DNA from: Acidiphilium sp. 37-60-79
GTDB lineage: Bacteria; Pseudomonadota; Alphaproteobacteria; Acetobacterales; Acetobacteraceae
DNA: 64,000 nucleotides
Direction of reading: 5' to 3'
Assembly: GCA_002279355.1 (NCBI GenBank)
Contig: NCBV01000010.1
Location: 38,329 to 102,328, forward strand
The notes beneath the pieces were generated by a model. That model did not search any database. It worked only from the letters and a program-made list of their open reading frames with translations, and was not told the origin of the DNA. Made by a program: the position numbers and the translations under genes. The stretch's first letter is position 1. Each line of letters begins with the position of its first letter. Positions 10,475-17,352 of the stretch are shown in pieces.

Positions 10475-10491
10475 CGCATAAAAATGATGCG
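10475..10491. promoter_or_regulatory. Candidate enhancer-binding dyad upstream of amt
   Basis: CGCAT-AAAAATG-ATGCG is a perfect inverted repeat with the 4+7+4 geometry of NtrC sites (GCAC-N7-GTGC), but it differs at the inner arm base. It is very close to the -24 element, so an NtrC role is tentative. Confidence 0.3.
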
Positions 10492-10575
10492 ACGTGACCA
10501 ATAAGCCCAATATTTTCAGGCTAATTTTACATGATTGCGCGAATTATTATCGAATTTTGTGCAAAATTTAGGCAG

Positions 10576-11424
10576 CTATTTCGGTAGAGCGCTGCGCCAG
10601 GTCTCCGCCTCGATGCTGTTAAGCATGGCGCTCCCCGCCCCGCCGAGCAGCCTTGCGAGGCTGAATTTGCGCCGGGGCCCAATAAAAGCGGGTTTTGCGT
10701 CCTTCCCGGCTTCGGCATGGATGATACTGCGCACATCGCCCAGCGCATCGATCAACCCGAGGCTCAACGCTTTGCTGCCCAGCATGTACGACCCGTCGAA
10801 AATCGCCTCGTCATGGCCCTCAATCGCCGTGCCGCGCCGCTCACGCACCCAGCCTTTGAATTGCGCGTGAATATCATCGAGCAAATCCCGATTGAACGTG
10901 GCGTCATCGGGTCGTTCCGGGCTGAACGGATCGTTGCGCAATTTATTGGCGCCCGCCGTCACCACGCGCCGTTCCAGCCCAACCCGCCGGAGCAAATCCA
11001 CCGCGCCAAACCCGCCGCCAATCACCCCGATCGAGCCGACAATGCTCATCCGATTGGCAAAAATCCGGTCCGCCGCGCACGCAATCCAATAGCCGCCGGA
11101 GGCCCCAACATCGCCAATCACCGCTATCACCCGCACATCGGTCTCAGCGGCCTTGCGCCGAATATAGGCGCCGATCAGGTCGGATTGCACGGGCGAGCCG
11201 CCCGGGCTTTCAATCGCAAGCAGCAATAATTTCTGGCCCTGCTTCGCCCGCGCAAATCCCTGATCCAGCACCGGTGCGAACCGATCCAGATTGATCGCGC
11301 CTTCGCGTGTGGCAATCACGCCAGATAGTCGCACCACCGGAATCGTGATCGGGCTCCAAGGCATTTTCGCCGGAACGAAACGGCGCCAGGATTCGGGCAA
11401 TTTGGTGCGCAAAGCGTCGAGCAT
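10576..11424 (-). CDS. sppA: S49 family signal peptide peptidase SppA
   Basis: Short-form (36K-type) SppA of 282 residues that digests cleaved signal peptides. The Ser-Lys dyad is clear: S109 in DVGASGGYW and K161 in AGANKLRNDPF, 52 residues apart as in the Bacillus enzyme. The oligomer-forming GSIGVIGG segment is at 130-137. ATG 11424 is preceded by GGAAGGATATCTT, a near-ideal ribosome site. No clear N-terminal membrane anchor is visible, which is unusual for SppA and suggests a soluble or peripheral form. It follows the DUF1489 gene by 29 bases, in the operon that begins with the molybdenum hydroxylase gene. Confidence 0.88.
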   Translation of the reverse strand: MLDALRTKLPESWRRFVPAKMPWSPITIPVVRLSGVIATREGAINLDRFAPVLDQGFARAKQGQKLLLLAIESPGGSPVQSDLIGAYIRRKAAETDVRVIAVIGDVGASGGYWIACAADRIFANRMSIVGSIGVIGGGFGAVDLLRRVGLERRVVTAGANKLRNDPFSPERPDDATFNRDLLDDIHAQFKGWVRERRGTAIEGHDEAIFDGSYMLGSKALSLGLIDALGDVRSIIHAEAGKDAKPAFIGPRRKFSLARLLGGAGSAMLNSIEAETWRSALPK

Positions 11425-11453
11425 AAGATATCCTTCCGGTGGGCGCGCCAACC

Positions 11454-11876
11454 TTATGGCAGGAGCGCAAGTTCAGTCAGGGCGCGAAGCATATCCAGCG
11501 GTAAATCATCGGCGAGCGTGGTGGTTCCCGCCGCGAGATCCGCAGGCGCATCCTCTGGCTTCAAATAGCGCCAGCCCTGAAACGGCTTGGTGCTCCGCGC
11601 CACCACCCGTACCAGCATGGGGTCGAGCACCAGTCCGGCGCAGGGCGAGCCATCGTCCCACATATCCTCAATCACGTCGATCACCCTCTGGCGCACCAAA
11701 ATCGCCCCGGTAATCACCCAATAGAGTGAACCGCCATCGGTCAATTCCGCCGCCCGCTTGGGCATTGAGCGGGTCTGGTGGCGCAGCGGGGGGTCGTGGC
11801 TCACACGCCGACGCTGGATTTCGGCCAGATGGCTGATATCGCGCACGCCGACGGCGAGTTTAACCAGATGGATCAT
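11454..11876 (-). CDS. DUF1489 family protein
   Basis: A 140-residue protein starting MIHLVKLAVGVRDI, a signature of the alphaproteobacterial DUF1489 family. WVITGAILVRQRVIDVIE and the WRYLKPEDAPADL segment are also family-like. No function is established. ATG 11876 overlaps the stop of the xanthine-dehydrogenase-type gene by 4 bases, so translation is coupled, and sppA follows within 29 bases. It is predicted to be soluble and cytoplasmic. Confidence 0.8.
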   Translation of the reverse strand: MIHLVKLAVGVRDISHLAEIQRRRVSHDPPLRHQTRSMPKRAAELTDGGSLYWVITGAILVRQRVIDVIEDMWDDGSPCAGLVLDPMLVRVVARSTKPFQGWRYLKPEDAPADLAAGTTTLADDLPLDMLRALTELALLP

Positions 11877-14194
11877 GCGGCCAGGCGCGCCTGCGCAATC
11901 GCGGTCCACACGCGCTCAGGCGTCGCGGGCATATCGATATGGCGCACACCATCTTCAGCCAACGCATCGAGCACCGCATTGATCAATGCCGGCGGCGAGC
12001 CAACCGCCCCGGCCTCGCCCGCGCCTTTGACACCGAGCGGATTGGTGGTGCAGGGAATTTCCAGGAATTCCACCTCAATATCGGGCATGTCATCCGCGCG
12101 CGGCAAGGCATAATCCATAAAGCTGCCCGCAATCAGTTGGCCCGATTCTGGGTCATAGGCGGTGTTTTCCATCAGCGCCTGCCCCAGCCCCTGCGCGACC
12201 CCGCCATGCACCTGACCGCGCACGATCATCGGGTTCACGATTTTACCGACATCATCGCACACCAAATACCGCTTCACCGCAATCGTCCCGGTCTCCGGAT
12301 CGATCTCGACTTCGGCAATATGGCAGCCATTGGTGAAGGTGTGAAACGGGATTTTGGCAATCTCGGCAGTATCGAGCGCATTGCCGTCGGTCGCGTCATC
12401 ATGCAGCGTTGCTGCGAGATCCATCAGCGTGATCGATCGATCGGTGCCGACGATTTTGAAGGCACCCTCGGCAAATTCGATATCCGCCACCGCTGCTTCC
12501 AGCGCCTCGCCCGCTGCTTGCTTGGCCTTTTCAATCAGGCTGGTGGTGGTCACCAAAATCGCCTGCCCCTCGGAATAAAGGCTGCGCGCCCCGCCAGTGC
12601 CGCCACCCACCGGGATCCGATCCGTGTCGCCCTGCTTGATCCGAATACGCTCCGGGTCAATGCCGAGCCGGTCTGCGGTGATTTGCACATAAGCCGTCTC
12701 GTGGCCCTGACCGCTCGATTGCGTGCCGACATAGACATCCGCATAGCCATCGCGGGTGAAGCGAATTTCTGCACGCTCTTCCGGCGCACCACCGGTCGCT
12801 TCCAAATAATAGGCCATGCCAATGCCGCGCCGCTTGCCCGCCGCCCGCGCCTGCGCCCGCCGCGCCGGGAAGCCAGTCCAATCGATCATCTCCAGCGCCC
12901 GATCCATCACTTGGATGAAGTCACCGGAATCATAATTTTGCTGCATCGCGGTCAAATATGGCATTGCGCTGGCTGGCACCATGTTGGCGCGCCGGAGTGC
13001 GGCCCGATCAAGCCCCAATTCCCGCGCCGCAGCATCGATCAACCGCTCGACCAGATAATTACCCTCCGGTCGTCCCGCCCCCCGATAAGCATCGACCGGC
13101 ACGGTATGGGTAAACACGCCAAAAACCTGCGCATGGATCGCCTTGAAATCATACACCGAGGCGAGAACCTTGGTGCCGAGCATGGTCGGGATATAAGGCG
13201 CGAAATTCGACAAATAGGCGCCCATATTGGCGATATTGCGCACCCGCATCGCCAGGAATTTATGCTCGGCGTCCAACGCCAACTCGGCTTCGGTCACGTG
13301 ATCGCGGCCATGGGTGTCTGAGAGAAACGATTCGCCGCGCTCAGCGGTCCAGCGGACCGGTCGGCCCAACTTCCGCGCCGCATAACAAACCATCGCATGT
13401 TCTGGATAGACGAATAATTTCATCCCGAAGCCACCGCCCACATCCGGCGTAATCACCCGGAACCGGTCGGCGGGCACCTGAAATACCGCCTGGCTCAGAA
13501 TATTTTTCAACAGCCAGCCGCCTTGGGTGTTCGAGGTCAGCGTCCAGCGCTGGGTCTCGGTGTCAAAATCGGCCAGCGCGGCGCGCGGTTCCATCGCATT
13601 CACCACGATGCGATTATTGACGATCTTGATCGCGGTGACATGCGCGGCCTTGGCAAACAGCGCGTCAACGGCAGCCTGATCGCCGGTTGCCCAATCAAAC
13701 ACGGTGTTGCGGGGCACATCCGCGCGAACTTGCGGCGCCGCCGGATCGCGGGCTTGGGCCAGCGTGGTGATCGAGGGTTTGGTGTCATAATCCACCATAA
13801 TCGCCTCGACCGCATCGCGCCCGGCACTCGCCGTTTCAGCCACCACCATCGCCACCGCCTCGCCCACATGGCGCACCGTGCCCTTGGCCAAAATTGGGCG
13901 CGGCGCATCTGCCCGTGCCGAGCCGTCCCGATTGGTAATCGGCACCATGCATGGAATCGGCCCCACCTTGTCCGCGTCCAAATCGGCCGCCGTGTAAATC
14001 GCAATCACTCCTGGCAACGCTTCTGCCGCCTTGGTATCAATAGCGATAATCTCGGCATGGGCATGCGGTGAGCGCAAAATAAGCACATGCAGCGCGCCGG
14101 GCTGGTTCACATCATCGGTGTAGGTGCCATGCCCTTTGAGCAGCCGCACATCCTCGACGCGCTTGACCGGCTGCGCCATCCCAAATTTCACCAT
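11873..14194 (-). CDS. Xanthine dehydrogenase-family molybdopterin-binding subunit (orphan)
   Basis: Large Mo-cofactor subunit of a CoxL/XdhB-type hydroxylase, 773 residues. The MPT-binding VGGGFGMK, AYRGAGRPE and GTQSSGQGHE motifs are present. The probable catalytic glutamate is E727 in GVKGAGEAGA. The AYRGAG form is not the AYRCSFR active loop of true CO dehydrogenase, so the substrate is unknown. The usual 2Fe-2S and FAD subunits are not nearby, so the protein must work with partners encoded elsewhere. ATG 14194 has GGGGA upstream; an internal ATG at 14179 (MAQPVKRVED) is an alternative and corresponds to the only start in the truncated copy at 17 kb. Confidence 0.85.
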   Translation of the reverse strand: MVKFGMAQPVKRVEDVRLLKGHGTYTDDVNQPGALHVLILRSPHAHAEIIAIDTKAAEALPGVIAIYTAADLDADKVGPIPCMVPITNRDGSARADAPRPILAKGTVRHVGEAVAMVVAETASAGRDAVEAIMVDYDTKPSITTLAQARDPAAPQVRADVPRNTVFDWATGDQAAVDALFAKAAHVTAIKIVNNRIVVNAMEPRAALADFDTETQRWTLTSNTQGGWLLKNILSQAVFQVPADRFRVITPDVGGGFGMKLFVYPEHAMVCYAARKLGRPVRWTAERGESFLSDTHGRDHVTEAELALDAEHKFLAMRVRNIANMGAYLSNFAPYIPTMLGTKVLASVYDFKAIHAQVFGVFTHTVPVDAYRGAGRPEGNYLVERLIDAAARELGLDRAALRRANMVPASAMPYLTAMQQNYDSGDFIQVMDRALEMIDWTGFPARRAQARAAGKRRGIGMAYYLEATGGAPEERAEIRFTRDGYADVYVGTQSSGQGHETAYVQITADRLGIDPERIRIKQGDTDRIPVGGGTGGARSLYSEGQAILVTTTSLIEKAKQAAGEALEAAVADIEFAEGAFKIVGTDRSITLMDLAATLHDDATDGNALDTAEIAKIPFHTFTNGCHIAEVEIDPETGTIAVKRYLVCDDVGKIVNPMIVRGQVHGGVAQGLGQALMENTAYDPESGQLIAGSFMDYALPRADDMPDIEVEFLEIPCTTNPLGVKGAGEAGAVGSPPALINAVLDALAEDGVRHIDMPATPERVWTAIAQARLAA

Positions 14195-14320
14195 AATCGC
14201 TATCCCCAATTAATGCATGATCACCTGAGCGCCTATCGCGATTGCGATCAGCGCTGCAAACTAAGGATCAGGATATGGCGTTACCGCAAAAATACAATAG
14301 TGCAGCGCCCGCGGCGCAGG
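13960..14320. repeat. Direct repeat copy A (5' end of XDH gene plus upstream region)
   Basis: About 361 bases covering the first ~78 codons of the molybdenum hydroxylase gene and its upstream region. It matches 17010-17345 in the same orientation with roughly 30 mismatches by eye over ~336 aligned positions (about 90 % identity). Copy A has an extra 24 bases between two ATCCC motifs near 14180-14204. The two copies frame the ECF/cupredoxin cassette. Confidence 0.85.
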
Positions 14321-14410
14321 TCTGGCCGCAACTCAAAGTAGCGGTTGGCGCGGCCAAGTTTCGCGACTATTCCCGGAGGTGTCGATCACGAGTTTGTGTT
14401 TTTGCGCCAT

Positions 14411-14440
14411 GGAATAATCCACGGAGCAGACGAGTCTTCT
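14411..14440 (+). promoter_or_regulatory. Candidate ECF-type promoter for the metallophosphoesterase operon
   Basis: GGAATAA (14411-14417) followed after 16 bases by GTCTTCT (14434) has the shape of an ECF sigma-factor promoter (GGAA-type -35, short -10). It lies about 26-55 bases before the first gene of an operon that encodes its own ECF sigma factor, so autoregulation is plausible. Confidence 0.4.
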
Positions 14441-14466
14441 AAATATCAATAATTAAGGAGACCCCG

Positions 14467-15408
14467 ATGACTGATGACAACGACACGTCGATGCCGCAAA
14501 ATCCTGCGCGCCGCCGGGTGATGGAATGCGCAAGCTGGATCGGCGCTGGATTAGTTTGGACGCTGGTCGGCGGTGTGCCGACAACACTCGCATCACTCGG
14601 TGAAGCATCGGCAGCGGAACAGAAATTTAGTTTTCTGCAAATCAGCGACAGCCATATCGGGTTCAAGGCGCCAGCCTATCCTGATGTCGCAGGAACCTTG
14701 GCCAAGGCGATCGGACTCGCCAAATCGATGCGCCACGATGCCGCCTTCATTCTGCATACGGGCGACATCACCCATTTATCGCAACCTGCGGAATTCGATA
14801 CGGCTCATGGCATCAATCAGGGCGCAGGCTTGATGATCCACCATGTGCCCGGAGAGCATGACATGCTCGACCCCGGCAAAAAACTTTATCTCTCGCGCTA
14901 CGGCCAGGGGACCAAGGGCATGGGCTGGTATAGTTTCGATGCAGGCGGCGCTCATTTCATCGGTCTGGTCAATGTGGTGGATACCTTGCCCAATGGACTT
15001 TGGCTGCTCGGTGCCGAGCAGTTGGCTTGGTTGAAAGACGACCTTCGAGTGGTCTCGTCCTCAACGCCCATCGTGATTTTTGCCCATGTGCCCCTCTGGG
15101 CGGTCTATCCAAAATGGGGTTGGGGTACTGCCGATGCCCATGTAGCGTTCACTATGCTCAAGCGGTTCGGCTCGGTAACGGTACTGAACGGCCATATTCA
15201 TCAAGTGCTGCAAAAGGTGGAGGGAAATGTGACATTCCACTCGGCCTTCGCCACCTCGTTCCCGCAGCCCGCACCCGGCTCGGCACCCCATCCCGGCCCG
15301 ATCATGAGCATGAAGGCCGATCAAGTCACCAGCCATCTCGGCATTCGCACCGTAAAACTCCGCGCGGGCCAAACGCGCTTGGCCACCATCGATACGACGC
15401 TCGCATGA
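14467..15408 (+). CDS. Tat-exported calcineurin-like metallophosphoesterase
   Basis: Protein of 313 residues. ARRRVMECASWIGAGLVW at residues 14-31 is a twin-arginine signal with a hydrophobic stretch, so it is probably exported folded to the periplasm. Metal-site motifs in order are D61-S-H63, G99-D100, GEHD at 129-132, H207 in FAHVPLW, and GHIH at 242-245. The third motif is GEHD rather than the usual GNHD, so a glutamate replaces the bridging asparagine; activity or metal preference may differ. RBS AAGGAG precedes ATG 14467. Its stop overlaps the start of the cupredoxin gene. Substrate unknown. Confidence 0.87.
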   Translation: MTDDNDTSMPQNPARRRVMECASWIGAGLVWTLVGGVPTTLASLGEASAAEQKFSFLQISDSHIGFKAPAYPDVAGTLAKAIGLAKSMRHDAAFILHTGDITHLSQPAEFDTAHGINQGAGLMIHHVPGEHDMLDPGKKLYLSRYGQGTKGMGWYSFDAGGAHFIGLVNVVDTLPNGLWLLGAEQLAWLKDDLRVVSSSTPIVIFAHVPLWAVYPKWGWGTADAHVAFTMLKRFGSVTVLNGHIHQVLQKVEGNVTFHSAFATSFPQPAPGSAPHPGPIMSMKADQVTSHLGIRTVKLRAGQTRLATIDTTLA

Positions 15409-15740
15409 CGGCACCGAAGATGCGACGATTTTGGATGATGCTGATGCTCGCCGGATGGTTGGCACCCCTCGCAAGTCTTGCGGCGGTGGTGCCAGTCACC
15501 ATCGATAACTACGCGTTTAGCCCGCGTCAGCTGCGGGTTCATCCAGGCGACATCGTGGTATGGACCAACCGTGATGACGTCGCGCATACGGTGGTGGCTT
15601 TCGGTAAGCAGTTTCGCTCCGGCGTGCTCGATCCTGGCAAAAGCTTCCGCTTCACCGTCAAACAGGTCGGTGTTTTCCATTATCGCTGCTCGATCCATCC
15701 AGAAATGGTCGGCACGATCACGGTTAAGCCTGCCTCGTAA
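15405..15740 (+). CDS. Small periplasmic cupredoxin (type 1 copper protein)
   Basis: A 111-residue protein with an N-terminal signal segment (MLMLAGWLAPLASLAA, about residues 12-27) and a plastocyanin/amicyanin-like domain. The four type 1 copper ligands are all in place: H61 in VAHTVV, C95 and H98 in YRCSIHPEM, and M101. It would carry electrons or copper in the periplasm. ATG 15405 overlaps the TGA of the metallophosphoesterase gene (ATGA), so the two are coupled. The ECF sigma gene starts 2 bases after its stop. Partner redox enzyme not identifiable here. Confidence 0.88.
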   Translation: MTAPKMRRFWMMLMLAGWLAPLASLAAVVPVTIDNYAFSPRQLRVHPGDIVVWTNRDDVAHTVVAFGKQFRSGVLDPGKSFRFTVKQVGVFHYRCSIHPEMVGTITVKPAS

Positions 15741-15742
15741 CA

Positions 15743-16243
15743 ATGGCGTTGGCCGAGGACGAGCAGCGGCGGTTCCGAATCCTCGCATTGCCAGCCTTGC
15801 TGGCCCTGCATCGGCTGGCCCGCGCCCTGTGCGCGGACCGGTCGGCGGCGGATGATTTGCTGCAAGAGACCTACTTGCGCGGGCTTCGTTATTTTCGAAC
15901 CTATAAAGGCGGTGACATGCGCGCTTGGCTTGCGACGATCATGCGCAATTTGTATCGTTCCGGTTTTGGTGCAGATCCACCCCTGGTCGATTTGAGCATG
16001 GCGGAAGCCGAGGCCGATCATGCACCGACCCCCGAACAAACCACCCTGCGTCGGCATGAAGACGCGGCGCTGCGTCATCACATCGCCGCGTTGCCGGATG
16101 CGCAGCGCGAGGCTTTGGTGCTGCGGGAGTTTTCCGAATTGTCCTATATGGAGATCGCCAAAATCCAGAATGTGCCGGTCGGCACCGTCATGTCACGTCT
16201 CGCCCGTGCGCGGGCAAGCCTGAGGGAGAGTTTAACGCCATGA
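15743..16243 (+). CDS. ECF-family RNA polymerase sigma factor
   Basis: Group 4 sigma factor of 166 residues. Region 2 is recognisable in DDLLQETYLRGLRYF and MRAWLATIMRN (about residues 36-68). Region 4 shows LPDAQREALVLREF, SYMEIAKIQNVPVGTV and MSRLARARASLRE (about residues 113-163), including the -35-reading helix-turn-helix. It starts 2 bases after the cupredoxin gene and its stop overlaps the anti-sigma start (ATGA). It probably directs its own operon from the GGAATAA promoter at 14411 and other envelope-stress genes elsewhere. Confidence 0.9.
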   Translation: MALAEDEQRRFRILALPALLALHRLARALCADRSAADDLLQETYLRGLRYFRTYKGGDMRAWLATIMRNLYRSGFGADPPLVDLSMAEAEADHAPTPEQTTLRRHEDAALRHHIAALPDAQREALVLREFSELSYMEIAKIQNVPVGTVMSRLARARASLRESLTP

Positions 16244-17001
16244 GGTGCGAAGATCGGATACTTGACCTAAACGCCCTGCTCGATCTCGAATTGTCGGATG
16301 CGGCGGCGACCGATTTGGTGCAGCATATATCAGCCTGTCCCGCTTGCGCGGCCGAGTTCGCAAGCCTTCTTTCGCTTCGCGGTAAGCTTGCTCGCCTCGT
16401 GCCCGTTGAAATGTTAGAACCGGCTTTGCTGCGCCGGTTGGACGTCGCCACCATCCCCCCCGCACCGGTTCAAGTGCGAACATGGTCTCGCCCATGGAGG
16501 TACCCTGCATTGTTCGGCGGCCTGACCGCTTTTGGCGGCTTCGCCGTAGCGACGGTGATGGTGCTGCTATTGTTGGTCGGCGGCCATCAAGCGCCAACAA
16601 TCCGCGCCGTTGCCGATGCCGGACTGCGCCAAAGGATCCCCACTCAGGCCGTTTTGCTGGCGAATGATCGCCCCGGCGGCGCTGATGCCTGGTTCGCCCG
16701 GCGTCATTTGGCGCAACCGCCAGTGCCCAATTTGACGAAGGCGGGCTTCACGTTCGCCGGGTGCCGCACCGACATTATTGCAGGCCATGCGGCGTCAATC
16801 CTGGTCTATCGGCAAGCCAAATCCGACATCACCCTCATCGTGTGGCCAGCCGATGGCGAGTCCGCCCATCCGGCTCGGATCGGTGCGGCAGCCGGCGAGA
16901 CCGTAACATACTGGAATAATAAAACTTTAGAGTTTTGGGTTACCGGCAAGAAGCGAGGGGCGGTTCGGCGTTTCGCCGCCGCCTATCGAACAAAAACATG
17001 A
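16240..17001 (+). CDS. Membrane-bound zinc-type anti-sigma factor
   Basis: Protein of 253 residues. The N-terminal anti-sigma domain has H29-x3-C33-x2-C36 (HISACPAC), the zinc-associated anti-sigma signature that senses redox or metal state. One membrane helix lies at about residues 90-114 (LFGGLTAFGGFAVATVMVLLLLVGG, read in two parts), followed by a periplasmic domain of ~135 residues. It overlaps the sigma gene by 4 bases, as sigma/anti-sigma pairs usually do. The stop at 16999-17001 is nine bases before the right-hand direct repeat begins. Confidence 0.85.
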   Translation: MRCEDRILDLNALLDLELSDAAATDLVQHISACPACAAEFASLLSLRGKLARLVPVEMLEPALLRRLDVATIPPAPVQVRTWSRPWRYPALFGGLTAFGGFAVATVMVLLLLVGGHQAPTIRAVADAGLRQRIPTQAVLLANDRPGGADAWFARRHLAQPPVPNLTKAGFTFAGCRTDIIAGHAASILVYRQAKSDITLIVWPADGESAHPARIGAAAGETVTYWNNKTLEFWVTGKKRGAVRRFAAAYRTKT

Positions 17002-17004
17002 TCC

Positions 17005-17228
17005 GCTGGGCCCCACCTTGTCCGCGTTCGATCGGCCGCCAGATAAATCGCAACAACCCCCGGTAACGAAGCCGCCGCCTTGGTATCAATCGCGATAATC
17101 TCGGCATTGGTGTGTGGCGAGCGCAAAATAAGCACATGCAGCGCGCCGGGCTGGTTCACATCATCGGTGTAGGTGCCATGTCCTTTGATCAGCCGCACAT
17201 CCTCGACGCGCTTGACCGGCTGCGCCAT
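17005..17228 (-). pseudogene. Truncated 5' fragment of a second XDH-type gene
   Basis: The minus strand encodes MAQPVKRVEDVRL and about 55 further residues almost identical to the start of the molybdenum hydroxylase at 14194. Reading then breaks: one base is missing near 17030 relative to copy A, so ADLDADKVGP becomes ADRTRTRWGP, and similarity stops at about 17010. Differences such as HAH to HTN and EAL to ASL are conservative, which suggests it coded for protein before truncation. Confidence 0.8.
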
Positions 17229-17345
17229 CCCCAATTAATGCAAGATCACCTGAGCGCCGATCGCGATTGCGATCAGCGCTGCAAACTAACGACCAGGATA
17301 TGGCGTTACCGCAAAAATACAATAGCGCCGCGCTCGCCGCGCAGG
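17010..17345. repeat. Direct repeat copy B
   Basis: Matches 13960-14320 in the same orientation. It carries the XDH-gene fragment, the shared upstream region (CCAATTAATGCA and the GATCACCTGAGCGCC segment), and the first ~15 codons of a small frame starting ATGGCGTTACCGCAAAAATA. It ends 8 bases before the gadC stop codon. Confidence 0.85.
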
Positions 17346-17352
17346 CCCGAGT

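Noticed and set aside
11939..13321. Long + frame of 460 codons opposite the XDH-type gene
   Set aside because: Shadow of the molybdenum hydroxylase; His/Arg/Ile-rich and no motif.
14242..14442. Small + frame containing MALPQKYNSAA after repeat A
   Set aside because: Only the first ~15 codons are conserved in copy B; the rest differs and looks noncoding. Kept as a possible gene-start remnant, not as a gene.
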